64,000 bases of DNA from Kineosporia corallincola (GTDB lineage Bacteria; Actinomycetota; Actinomycetes; Actinomycetales; Kineosporiaceae): assembly GCF_018499875.1 (NCBI RefSeq), contig NZ_JAHBAY010000006.1, positions 62,001-126,000 of the forward strand. The letters run 5' to 3'. Shown piece by piece: positions 27,085 through 35,130 of the stretch (positions are counted from its first letter, which is position 1; each line of letters opens with the position of its first letter). The translations under genes were made by a program, and so were the position numbers. The notes under the pieces are model-generated. The model had not been told where the DNA came from and searched no databases. It was given only the letters and a program-made list of their open reading frames with translations.

Positions 27085-27090
27085 TAGGCT
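27085..27090 (+). promoter_or_regulatory. -10 box TAGGCT for DUF3107 gene
   Basis: TAGGCT matches the common actinobacterial -10 form. It would start transcription near 27097, about 58 bases before the DUF3107 GTG. A canonical -35 is not evident because the hairpin repeat occupies that position. Confidence 0.4.
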
Positions 27091-27154
27091 TTCATCGACC
27101 ATTCGGTAGAGCTGCCCCGCGAGGGGGCCGGCAAGGACGGAAGGGGCCACTCGC

Positions 27155-27379
27155 GTGGAGGTCAAGATCGGCGTCCGGGACATCCCGCGCGACATCGTGC
27201 TGGAGTCCACCGACACGGCTGATTCGGTGGTGAAGGCGGTCGAGTCCGCGATCAGCTCGAACACGCTGCTGCGCCTGAAAGACGACAAGGGCCGCCTGAT
27301 CGTCGTTCCCGGCGCTCAGATCGGTTATGTCGAGATCGGCGCGGAAGAGACCCGTCGGGTCGGTTTCGGCACGCTGTAG
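27155..27379 (+). CDS. DUF3107 family small protein
   Basis: A 74-residue conserved actinobacterial protein (VEVKIGVRDIPRDIVLEST and LIVVPGAQIGYVEIGAEE) ending RRVGFGTL. It is the counterpart of M. tuberculosis Rv3208A (TB9.4). GTG start, preceded by ggacggaaggggcc. Function unknown; the predicted fold is a small alpha/beta domain. Ends at a terminator. Confidence 0.88.
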   Translation: MEVKIGVRDIPRDIVLESTDTADSVVKAVESAISSNTLLRLKDDKGRLIVVPGAQIGYVEIGAEETRRVGFGTL

Positions 27380-27394
27380 TTCTGTATGGCTGTC

Positions 27395-27420
27395 GGCGCC
27401 GCTCCTTCCGGGGCGGCGCC
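27395..27420 (+). terminator. Terminator after DUF3107
   Basis: Arms ggcgccgctcc / ggggcggcgcc pair over 11 positions with one G-U, loop ttcc. It lies between DUF3107 and the convergent ferritin-like gene, which ends nine bases later. Confidence 0.6.
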
Positions 27421-27428
27421 TTCGGCGT

Positions 27429-28115
27429 CTACGCGGACAGGCCCATCTCGGCCATCCGCTTGGTGTGCTGCTCGGTGATCCGGCTGAACATCGACACGAT
27501 CCCGGCCAGGCCCATGCCCGGCAGCTCGCCGGTGCCGCTCAGCAACGTGGAGAAGGAGTCGCGGTCGGCCGCGACCCGCTGCCCCTGGCTGAGTGCCTCC
27601 CCCACCAGACGGCGGGCCCACAGCGCCAGCCGGCTGCCCTTGATCGGGTCCTCGCTGATCGCCTGGCGCACCTCGTGCAGCACGTACGAGGCCCGCTTGT
27701 CGGCCTCCAGCGTGCCCAGCACCAGGTCGCGGGTGCCCGGGTCGACGTAGGCGGTGATCTCCCGGTAGAAGTCCGAGGCGATCCCGTCGCCGACGTAGAA
27801 CTTGACCAGTCCCTCCAGCCAGCTCGACGGCTTGGTGCGCTCGTGGAAGGCGTCCAGCGCCTCCACGAACGGCGCCATCGCCTGCTCCGGGTCGGCCCCG
27901 ATCTCGACCAGCCGGGCCCGCAGCCGGTCGAAGTGCGCGTACTCGGTGGCGGCCAGGCCGGCCACCGCGGCCTTGGCGGCCAGGGTCGGGGCGAGGTCCG
28001 CATCCGTGGAAAGCCGGATGAAGGCGCTCAATTCGCCATAAGCCAGGGTGCCCAATAGGTCGATCACGGCCGCCCGGTATGCCGGATCGGTGAACCTGTC
28101 CTCCTGCTGCTCCAT
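27429..28115 (-). CDS. Ferritin-like fold protein
   Basis: A 228-residue helical protein. Candidate di-iron ligands occur as GELSAFIRLSTDA, ATEYAHFDRLR, GDGIASDFYREI and RASYVLHEVRQ, as in ferritin-like proteins related to MiaE-type hydroxylases. The same kind of gene (Rv3210c) sits between DUF3107 and the DEAD-box helicase in mycobacteria. The start ATG 28115 (MEQQEDRFTDPAYR) is favoured over an upstream ATG at 28154, which would read through the promoter region. Substrate unknown. Confidence 0.8.
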   Translation of the reverse strand: MEQQEDRFTDPAYRAAVIDLLGTLAYGELSAFIRLSTDADLAPTLAAKAAVAGLAATEYAHFDRLRARLVEIGADPEQAMAPFVEALDAFHERTKPSSWLEGLVKFYVGDGIASDFYREITAYVDPGTRDLVLGTLEADKRASYVLHEVRQAISEDPIKGSRLALWARRLVGEALSQGQRVAADRDSFSTLLSGTGELPGMGLAGIVSMFSRITEQHTKRMAEMGLSA

Positions 28116-28164
28116 GATGAGGAGGGTAACGAGCCCCGGACCAGGTAGGATCACTTGGTTAGAG

Positions 28165-28175
28165 GTAACTGTTAC
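28165..28175. promoter_or_regulatory. Palindrome GTAACTGTTAC in divergent promoter
   Basis: Perfect 5-1-5 palindrome gtaac-t-gttac in the 205-base gap between the ferritin-like gene and the DEAD-box helicase, a few bases after tagga (28146-28150), which resembles a -10. Operator function is a guess. Confidence 0.3.
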
Positions 28176-28320
28176 ACCTGTAAGTGGATGACCGGTCGCT
28201 CACACGGTCGGCTTCCGAATGCCGCAGCGCGGCCCGCCGGAGCGCCATTTCCGCCGCCCCCACCGCTGGGGCCGGCGCGATCCGGCCGCAGGCCTGCGCC
28301 CCCGAAGAGTTAGGCACTGC

Positions 28321-30234
28321 GTGTCCGCTTCACCGAGCGATTCCGAGAACCAGCACTCACCGGTCGAGCCCCCGGCCGTTTCGCCTCTCGACGAGGCCGC
28401 CGAGATCATCGCGGTCGACCAGGCCGGCGAGATCATCGCGGTCGTCGACAACGACGGCGACGAGGCGTCCGCCGCCCCCGGATGGGCCGAGCTGGGCACC
28501 GACCCGCGCATCGTCGAGGCCCTGACCAAGGCCGGTATGACCGCGCCCTTCCCGATCCAGGCGATGACCCTGCCGGTCGCGATCGGCGGCAACGACGTGA
28601 TCGGCCAGGCCAAGACGGGTACCGGCAAGACCCTCGGCTTCGGCATCCCGCTCCTGCACCGCGTCACCGGCCCCAAGGACGAGGGCTTCGCCGAGCTGGC
28701 CAAGCCGGGCGCCCCGCAGGCCCTGGTCATCGTGCCGACCCGGGAACTGGCCGGGCAGGTCGCCGAAGACCTCAAGGTGGCCTCGAAAAACCTCAGCCTG
28801 CGCATCCTCACCGTCTACGGCGGCCGGGCCTACGAACCGCAGGTCGAGGCGCTCAAGAAGGGCATCGAGATCGTCGTCGGCACCCCCGGCCGGCTGCTCG
28901 ATCTGGCCCAGCAGGGCCACCTGAGCCTGGCCCACGTGCGCACGCTGGTGCTCGACGAGGCCGACGAGATGCTCGACCTGGGCTTCCTGCCCGACGTCGA
29001 GAAGCTGATGTCGCTGACCCCCGACGGCCGCCAGACCATGCTGTTCTCGGCCACCATGCCGGGCGCCGTGGTCTCGCTGGCTCGTAAGTACATGACCCAG
29101 CCCACCCACATCCGGGCCGCCGACCCGTCCGACTCCGGCGCCACGGTGCTGGCGATCGCGCAGTTCATCTACCGCGCGCACGCGATGGACAAGGTCGAGA
29201 TGCTGGCCCGGCTGCTCCAGGCCGAGGGCCGTGGGCTGTCGATCATCTTCACCCGCACCAAGCGCACGGCCGCCAAGATCGCCGACGAGCTGGCCGACCG
29301 CGGCTTCGCCGCCGCCGCCATCCACGGCGACCTCGGCCAGGGCGCCCGCGAGCAGGCCCTTCGAGCGTTCCGCAACGGCAAGATCGACGTGCTGGTCGCC
29401 ACCGACGTCGCGGCCCGCGGCATCGACGTCGAGAACGTCACCCACGTGGTCAACTACGCCTGCCCGGAAGACGAGAAGACCTACCTGCACCGGATCGGCC
29501 GCACCGGCCGGGCCGGAAACACCGGTGTCGCCGTCACCTTCGTGGACTGGGACGACCTGCACCGCTGGATGATGATCGACAAGGCGCTCGACCTGGGCAT
29601 CCCGGAACCGGCCGAGACCTACTCCACGTCCGACCACTTCCTCGAAGACCTGAACATCCCGGCGGGCGTCAAGGGCACGCTGCCCCGGGCCGCCCGCACC
29701 CGGGCCGGTCTGGACGCCGAGGAGCTGGAAGACCTGGGCGAGACCGGCGGTAAGCGCGGCGGTGGCACGCGGTCCGGCGGCTCCCGCCGGGACGGCGGCC
29801 GTGACGGCTCGCGCGACGGCGGCCGTGACCGTGGCCGTTCCCGTGGGCGCGGCCGGGACCGCGACGCCGGTGACGTCAGCGACGCCCCCACCGACGACGC
29901 CGCGGGCACCGAGGGGGGCGAGGAGCCGCGCGAGCCGCGTCCGGCCCGCACCCGCACCCGCCGCCGCACGCGTCGCGGGGTTCCGGTCGACGCGGCCGAG
30001 GGCGCCGAGGCCGGCAACGCCACCGAGAACGGCAGCACCTCAGAGGCCGGCAGTGCCTCCGAGGGTGCCGAGGGCAGCACCGCCACGGGCGACAACGGGA
30101 GCGCCGACTCCGCCGCCGGTGACGGTGACGGTGAGCGTCGCCGCCGCCGTCGGCGCCGTGGCGGCCGGGGCTCCGGCTCCTCCGCCGCATCCGCCGAGAC
30201 CTCCTCCGAGGCATCGGTTTCCGCCGACAGCTGA
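28321..30234 (+). CDS. DEAD-box ATP-dependent RNA helicase
   Basis: A 637-residue RNA helicase, cytosolic, probably for ribosome assembly or mRNA unwinding. In order: Q motif FPIQAMTLP, Walker A AKTGTGKTLGFG, VPTRELAGQV, GTPGRLLDL, VLDEADEMLDLGF, FSATMP, then second-domain motifs IIFTRTKRTAAKIAD, VLVATDVAARGIDV and YLHRIGRTGRAGNTG. After about residue 470 comes a disordered tail rich in RDGGR, acidic and RRRRR blocks, likely RNA binding. GTG 28321 starts the protein just before a low-complexity acidic segment. A strong terminator follows. Orthologue-like to Rv3211 (annotated rhlE). Confidence 0.92.
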   Translation: MSASPSDSENQHSPVEPPAVSPLDEAAEIIAVDQAGEIIAVVDNDGDEASAAPGWAELGTDPRIVEALTKAGMTAPFPIQAMTLPVAIGGNDVIGQAKTGTGKTLGFGIPLLHRVTGPKDEGFAELAKPGAPQALVIVPTRELAGQVAEDLKVASKNLSLRILTVYGGRAYEPQVEALKKGIEIVVGTPGRLLDLAQQGHLSLAHVRTLVLDEADEMLDLGFLPDVEKLMSLTPDGRQTMLFSATMPGAVVSLARKYMTQPTHIRAADPSDSGATVLAIAQFIYRAHAMDKVEMLARLLQAEGRGLSIIFTRTKRTAAKIADELADRGFAAAAIHGDLGQGAREQALRAFRNGKIDVLVATDVAARGIDVENVTHVVNYACPEDEKTYLHRIGRTGRAGNTGVAVTFVDWDDLHRWMMIDKALDLGIPEPAETYSTSDHFLEDLNIPAGVKGTLPRAARTRAGLDAEELEDLGETGGKRGGGTRSGGSRRDGGRDGSRDGGRDRGRSRGRGRDRDAGDVSDAPTDDAAGTEGGEEPREPRPARTRTRRRTRRGVPVDAAEGAEAGNATENGSTSEAGSASEGAEGSTATGDNGSADSAAGDGDGERRRRRRRRGGRGSGSSAASAETSSEASVSADS

Positions 30235-30244
30235 GCGTGAACAG

Positions 30245-30276
30245 CGTCGGCCCGCACCGTTCGGTGCGGGCCGACG
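30245..30276 (+). terminator. Intrinsic terminator after the DEAD-box helicase
   Basis: Perfect 14-bp arms cgtcggcccgcacc / ggtgcgggccgacg, loop gttc, followed by tgtttt. One of the clearest terminators in the window. Confidence 0.92.
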
Positions 30277-30325
30277 TGTTTTGCCTTGCGGGAGAACCGG
30301 AACCATCACCGGGAACGGGACGACG

Positions 30326-31183
30326 TCAAAGGGCACCCGCGCCGGCCGAGCCGCCTTCACCGGAGGCCAGCGGCGTCCTCAAGCTCGTGCGTGAACCCCG
30401 GCCGGGGGCGACCCGGCGGCCGCCGAAACGCCAGGCCCGCAACAACCCGTCGGCGATGCGGAAGTACGCGCGGGCACCCGAGGAGCTCGGCGAGGTGGCG
30501 ATGATCGAGGTGCCCACGCTGGGAGCCTCGGCGAACTTGACCGAGCGCGGGATCGGGTTCAGCACCGGCACCCGGTAGCGCCGCTTCACGTCGGCGAGCA
30601 CGGCGCGGGCGTGGGTGGAGCGCTTGTCGTACATCGTGGGCAGCAGACCCCGCACCCGCAGCCGCGGGTTGAGCAGGCGGTGCACGTCGGCCACGGTGTC
30701 GAGCAGCTGACCCACGCCGCGGTGGCTGAGCATCTCGCACTGGAGCGGCACGAGCACCTCGTCGGCGGCGGCCAGCGCGTTCAGCGTGAGCAGGCCCAGG
30801 CTGGGCGAGCAGTCGAGCAGCACCACGTCGTAGGTGGACAGCACGTCTTCCAGACCGCGGCGCACCACGAACTCACGCTGCGGGGCGGGCAGCAGCATGG
30901 CCTCGGCGGCGAGCAGGTCGATGGTGGAGGGCACCAGGTCCATGCCCTCGCTGGTGCGCAGCCGGGCCCGGGACAGCTCCACCTCGCCGCGGACCACGTC
31001 GGAGATCGAGTACTCGACCACCTCGGGATCGATGCCGAGGCTGAACGTGAGCGACGACTGGGGGTCCAGGTCGACCAGCAGGACGCGCAGCCCGCGCAGC
31101 ACGAACGCCGCGCCGAGCGACGCCACCGTGGTGGTCTTGGCGACGCCACCCTTCTGGTTGGCGACGGCGATTACGCGGCCCAT
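30326..31183 (-). CDS. ParA/Soj family ATPase
   Basis: A 285-residue deviant Walker A ATPase: VIAVANQKGGVAKTTTVASL, LLVDLDPQSSLTFSLG, DVVLLDCSPSLGLLTLNAL and SHRGVGQLLDTVADVHRLLNP. ParA-like proteins position DNA or protein cargo on the nucleoid. No parB-like gene is adjacent, so this is probably an orphan such as Rv3213c rather than the chromosome partition ParA. The last 45 residues are a Gly/Arg/Ser-rich tail beyond the fold. Confidence 0.88.
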   Translation of the reverse strand: MGRVIAVANQKGGVAKTTTVASLGAAFVLRGLRVLLVDLDPQSSLTFSLGIDPEVVEYSISDVVRGEVELSRARLRTSEGMDLVPSTIDLLAAEAMLLPAPQREFVVRRGLEDVLSTYDVVLLDCSPSLGLLTLNALAAADEVLVPLQCEMLSHRGVGQLLDTVADVHRLLNPRLRVRGLLPTMYDKRSTHARAVLADVKRRYRVPVLNPIPRSVKFAEAPSVGTSIIATSPSSSGARAYFRIADGLLRAWRFGGRRVAPGRGSRTSLRTPLASGEGGSAGAGAL

Positions 31184-31306
31184 TCATCTGCTCCCGGAGA
31201 CGGCGGGCCGGAAAGACCCGCTTTCAGACTATCGACTGACTGTGTCCCCTTGGGCCGTCGGTGAGCTCGACAGGCGATCAAGGGTCGAATCCGACAGGCT
31301 TGCACC

Positions 31307-32392
31307 ATGGCAGCGAGCGCGACGGACGACAGCTGGGAACGAAGCAGTGCTCTTCTTCCCCCGGCCGGCGCTGCCCCGCGGACGATCGATCTCGAATCCG
31401 CCCGCAGGCAGCCCGGATCCGGGAACACCGCGGTGCGGAGGGCAGAGCGGGCCTGGGGACGGCGAGGTCAGGTGGAGCAACGCGAAGTGGACCAGATGGC
31501 CCGCGAGCAGTGGGACCAACTCGAGCACCCGGCCGATTCGGCCCCTTCGGGCCGGGCCGGCGGACCTGCCCCGGAGCATGAGAACGATCACGATCCGGCG
31601 CTGGACACGGACGCCGACCAGGTGGGCCGGTGGGGCCTTTTCGGACCACGCACGGTCACCTGGCGGGTGCACTCGGACCCGCTGATCGGGCTGGCCACGC
31701 TGCGGGCCCTGACCATGCAGGTGCTGCACCCGGAGGGGATGGCGAACGTCTTCGCCACGGCACGGCGGGTGGACGACCCGTGGGACCGGCTCCAGTGGGC
31801 GCAGCGGCACATCGGCGCGGTGATCTTCGGCAACAGCATCGAGGCCGCGATGACCGGCGCCCGGCTGCGCGCGGTGATGGGTCAGGTCAGCGGGTACGCC
31901 GGCAACGGCGACGACTTCCGGGGCGACGACGAGGAACTCGTGCTGTGGATGCACTGCTGTCAGGTCGCCTCGTTCGTCGAGGTCACCCGGCGCGGTGGGC
32001 TCCCCCTGAGCGACGCGGAGCACGAGACCTACATCCAGGAACAGCTGCGCACGGCCGCGGTCTGGGGCCTGGAGCCGGACCGGGTGCCGGCCACGCGCCG
32101 TGACCTGACCCGCTACTTCCGCCGGATGCGGCCGCAGCTGCGGATGACTCACGAGGCTCGCGCCTTCATCACCTCGGTGATCGCCCCGGCCCTGCCCCAG
32201 CTGCTGGCCCTGACCCAGCGCAACCGGCCGTCCTGGGCGCCCGTGGCCGGGCTGGCCTGGTCGTCGCTGCCGAACTGGGCGCGGTCGATGTACTCGTCCG
32301 TCCCCGGCGACGGGGCGGGGTCGCTGGCGCCGGCCGCCACCACGGTGGCCCTGCACTCCCTGCGCGACGAACTGCACCTGGCCCGTCACTGA
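31307..32392 (+). CDS. MpaB-like oxygenase family protein (DUF2236)
   Basis: A 361-residue protein. From about residue 105, WGLFGPRTVTWRVHSDPLIG, QVLHPEGMANVF, LVLWMHCCQVASFVEVTRRG and RYFRRMRPQLRMTHEAR define the rubber-oxygenase/MpaB catalytic domain, in which conserved His and Arg residues bind heme or act on oxygen. The first 63-100 codons have weaker third-position GC and low complexity, so the true start may be the ATG at 31496. Substrate unknown. Confidence 0.78.
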   Translation: MAASATDDSWERSSALLPPAGAAPRTIDLESARRQPGSGNTAVRRAERAWGRRGQVEQREVDQMAREQWDQLEHPADSAPSGRAGGPAPEHENDHDPALDTDADQVGRWGLFGPRTVTWRVHSDPLIGLATLRALTMQVLHPEGMANVFATARRVDDPWDRLQWAQRHIGAVIFGNSIEAAMTGARLRAVMGQVSGYAGNGDDFRGDDEELVLWMHCCQVASFVEVTRRGGLPLSDAEHETYIQEQLRTAAVWGLEPDRVPATRRDLTRYFRRMRPQLRMTHEARAFITSVIAPALPQLLALTQRNRPSWAPVAGLAWSSLPNWARSMYSSVPGDGAGSLAPAATTVALHSLRDELHLARH

Positions 32393-32541
32393 TCGCACCG
32401 GCGGGGCGGACGAGGACGACACACCCGAGTCGACCCGTCCGGCCCATCCGGATCGCGTGAAGTACGCACACCATCACGGAACGTCTGATTCAGCGCCCAA
32501 AACCCCGCGCCAGCCATTACCCTAAGGCTGCCCGGGCGCCC

Positions 32542-32571
32542 GGTTCGGGGAACTGACCCGCTCCCCGAGCC
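32542..32571 (+). promoter_or_regulatory. 10-bp inverted repeat in a 5' leader
   Basis: Arms ggttcgggga / tccccgagcc (one G-U) around a ten-base loop, 20 bases before the ATG of the TPR gene and just after taaggct (32523-32529), which may be the -10 box. It would form in the mRNA leader or act as an operator. Confidence 0.4.
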
Positions 32572-32590
32572 TGAATGAGGCGGTCCGCGG

Positions 32591-33577
32591 ATGAACCGAG
32601 TGCCTGCGCCCGGCAGCCGGGGCGGTGCCGACCACGACCTGCTCGACCAGATCGCCGGTCAGGTGCGGGAGCTCGCCACCGACTACCTCACCCAACCGCC
32701 CCTGGCCCTGGTCAACCCGGTCTGGCGGCTGCGGCGCGAGGTGTTCGACCTGCTCGAGAAGCGCCAGCGCCCCAGCCTGACCGCGCCGCTCTACTCGCTG
32801 GCGGGCCGGCTCTGCGCCCTGATCGCCCACGCCAGCGCCGATCTCGGCGATCCGGTCGCGGCCGAGACCAACACCCGCACCGCCTGGCTGTGTGCCGAGC
32901 TGGCCGACGACGACTCGCTGCGCGCGTTCATCCGCTGGGTCCAGTCCAACGTGGCCTACTGGAGTGGCGACTTCCCGGGCGCCGCGCGGATCGCGAACAG
33001 CGGCCGGCGGCACGCCACCAAGGGCAGCAACCTGCTGCGCCTGGCCAGCGCCGAGGCCCGGGCCTGGGCGGCGTGCGGCGACACCCGCCAGGTGCGGCTG
33101 GCCCTCGACGTGGCCCGGGCGGCGCGTGACCGCGACACCGGCGACGACCAGCAGGCCGGGGTGTTCCGCTTCGAGCCGGCCAAGGCCGCGTACTACGCCA
33201 GCGAGGCCTGGCTGGCGCTGGGCGGCGACAACAACGCCCGGCTCGCGGCGCAGGAGGCGTCCGAGGCACTGGAGTTGCTGCACGTGGCCGTCCCGGCCCA
33301 GCGCTCCCCCGAGCTGATCGCCGCGGCCCGGCTCGACCTGTGCAACGCTCACCTGGCGCTGGCCGATCTCGACGCGGCGGCGATCGAGCTGCGCACCGTG
33401 CTGTCGCTGCCGGCCGACAACCGCACCGAGCCGATCGTCGGGCGCATCTCCAGCGCGGCCTCCACCCTCGCATCACCGGATTTCACCCGTTCAGCCCTTT
33501 CCCGGCAGCTACGTGACGAGATCGCCTTGTTCCGGGCCTATCCGGCCCGACGGGATCTGTCGGACGCCCTGGCGTAG
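32591..33577 (+). CDS. TPR-like helical-repeat protein
   Basis: A 328-residue all-helical protein with repeated pairs such as YSLAGRLCALIAHASADLGD, RAFIRWVQSNVAYWSGDFPG and LDLCNAHLALADLDAAAIEL, matching the C-terminal tetratricopeptide half of actinomycete XRE-type regulators but lacking the helix-turn-helix. It probably mediates protein contacts or peptide sensing. Partner unknown. Followed 40 bases later by the LOG-like gene on the same strand. Confidence 0.7.
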   Translation: MNRVPAPGSRGGADHDLLDQIAGQVRELATDYLTQPPLALVNPVWRLRREVFDLLEKRQRPSLTAPLYSLAGRLCALIAHASADLGDPVAAETNTRTAWLCAELADDDSLRAFIRWVQSNVAYWSGDFPGAARIANSGRRHATKGSNLLRLASAEARAWAACGDTRQVRLALDVARAARDRDTGDDQQAGVFRFEPAKAAYYASEAWLALGGDNNARLAAQEASEALELLHVAVPAQRSPELIAAARLDLCNAHLALADLDAAAIELRTVLSLPADNRTEPIVGRISSAASTLASPDFTRSALSRQLRDEIALFRAYPARRDLSDALA

Positions 33578-33616
33578 AGCCGGCGGCCGGCCCAGGCTCT
33601 GCGAAGGGACCCGCAC

Positions 33617-34240
33617 GTGCTGCCCTCACTCCCCAGCCCCACACCCGATCCCAGCCCCGCACCCGGCCCCGGTTCGGTGTCTGACGCTCGCGACCCAACC
33701 GCGGCGCCGCAGGGCCCGGGCGTCACCGCCGCAGACGGAACGACCCAGCGTGGTGAAGCTGGGCGTGCTGTCCAGGTGGCGGTCTGCGGCCCCCGCGACT
33801 GCACACCCGGGCAGGCCGAATCCGCTTACCGGGTCGGCGTTCTGCTGGCCCGGGCCGGGGTGGTGGTGATCTGCGGCGGCGGTGTCGGGGTGATGGCGGC
33901 CGTGGCCTCGGGCGTGCGCTCGGCCGGTGGCACGGTGGTCGGCATCCGGCCCGGCGCCGACACCGAGGGTGCCAGTCCCGACCTGTCCGTCACCATCGTC
34001 ACCAACCTGGGCGAGGCGCGGAACGCCGTCATCGTCTGGAGCGCCGACGCGGTGATCGCGGTCGGCGGCTCCTGGGGCACACTCAGCGAGGTCGCACTGG
34101 CCCGCCGCCGGGGTGGGGTGCCGGTGGTGGTGCTCGACGGCTGGCGGGTGGTCGGCCCGGACGGGCAGCCGGTGGACCAGGGCATCAGCTACGTGGACAC
34201 CCCGGAAGAGGCGGTGCGGCAGGCCCTGCCCGGCAGCTGA
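33617..34240 (+). CDS. LOG/TIGR00725-like nucleotide-binding protein
   Basis: A 207-residue protein with a Pro-rich N-terminus of about 45 residues, then a Rossmann-like domain with VICGGGVGVMAAVASGVRSA, GTVVGIRPGADTEGA and VGGSWGTLSEVALARRRGGV. The last corresponds to the PGGxGTxxE motif of lysine-decarboxylase-like cytokinin phosphoribohydrolases but with Gly-Ser-Trp in place of PGG-x. It may bind or hydrolyse a nucleoside monophosphate. GTG start at 33617; a later start after the Pro-rich stretch is possible. Confidence 0.78.
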   Translation: MLPSLPSPTPDPSPAPGPGSVSDARDPTAAPQGPGVTAADGTTQRGEAGRAVQVAVCGPRDCTPGQAESAYRVGVLLARAGVVVICGGGVGVMAAVASGVRSAGGTVVGIRPGADTEGASPDLSVTIVTNLGEARNAVIVWSADAVIAVGGSWGTLSEVALARRRGGVPVVVLDGWRVVGPDGQPVDQGISYVDTPEEAVRQALPGS

Positions 34241-34284
34241 TCCCCACCCGTCCAGGCTTCGCCCAGCTTCTGCCCGGTGCTTGC

Positions 34285-35130
34285 TCAGGCCCGGTTCAGC
34301 AGGGCGTTCCACGGTGGGCGCTCCGGCGAGGCCGCCCGCCCCTCCGGGCAGTGCCGGCGGAAGTCGCAGTAGCCGCACCAGGAGCCCGGAGCGGGCGGGA
34401 ACGCGTCGTCGCCGGTGCGCCCGCGGGCGTACCCGGCATCGGCCGCTGCGGCCTCGGCACCCAGCGAATCTGCTTCCGCCAGGCGGCGTTCCAGCCCGGC
34501 CAGGTCGTAGCGGGCCACAGCCCGGGTCTGCGTGGGCAGGTGGTGCAGCTCGACCTGCACGCAGTCCCGTCGATAGGTGCGGGCGGTGCCGACGGCGTAG
34601 ACGGCCAGGGCGAGACTGGCGAACGCGTCGGCCTCGTCCGGCACGTGGCGTCCGGTCTTGTAGTCCACCACCACCAGCTCGTCGTCGCGCAGGTCGATCA
34701 GGTCCACCCGGCCGGACAACGACAACCGCGCCGTCCGCGCCTGGACCGTGCGCTCCACGCCCGGCGGTTCGGCCATCGGATCGGTGTCGGAGCCGAACAG
34801 GTAGTCCTGAACCCAGCCGACAGCCCGGCGACCGGCCTCGGCGGACTGGTCACGGTCCTGGAAACCATCACTCAGCCAGCGCTTTCGCACCAGCTGATAG
34901 GCCGTCTCCGGGGTGCGCCGGGCCACCGGCGTGGCCCACCAGTCGGCCAGGGCCGAGTGCACCGCGGCGCCGATGCTGTTGTGCGCCCAGGGCGGTCCCT
35001 TCGGCGGCTGCGGCCGGTCCAGGTAGGTGAACCGGTAACGACGCCGGCAGTCCCGCCAGCCGGCCAGCCGGGTGGGGGTGCAGGAGTAGAGCGGTTCCGG
35101 CATCCCGATCAGCTCGAGCTGGTCGTTCAC
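34285..35130 (-). CDS. RecB-family nuclease (PD-(D/E)XK, Fe-S type)
   Basis: A 281-residue stand-alone nuclease domain. It has YSCTPTRLAGWRDCRRRYRF at the start, GAAVHSALADWW, SGRVDLIDLRDDELVVVDYK with DYKTGRHVP as the catalytic Asp-x-Lys, and a C-terminal C-x2-C-x5-C (WCGYCDFRRHC) that with the N-terminal Cys would hold a 4Fe-4S cluster. Likely a DNA repair exonuclease. GTG 35130 overlaps the stop of the PHP gene (GTGA), so it is the last gene of a three-gene operon. Confidence 0.88.
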   Translation of the reverse strand: MNDQLELIGMPEPLYSCTPTRLAGWRDCRRRYRFTYLDRPQPPKGPPWAHNSIGAAVHSALADWWATPVARRTPETAYQLVRKRWLSDGFQDRDQSAEAGRRAVGWVQDYLFGSDTDPMAEPPGVERTVQARTARLSLSGRVDLIDLRDDELVVVDYKTGRHVPDEADAFASLALAVYAVGTARTYRRDCVQVELHHLPTQTRAVARYDLAGLERRLAEADSLGAEAAAADAGYARGRTGDDAFPPAPGSWCGYCDFRRHCPEGRAASPERPPWNALLNRA

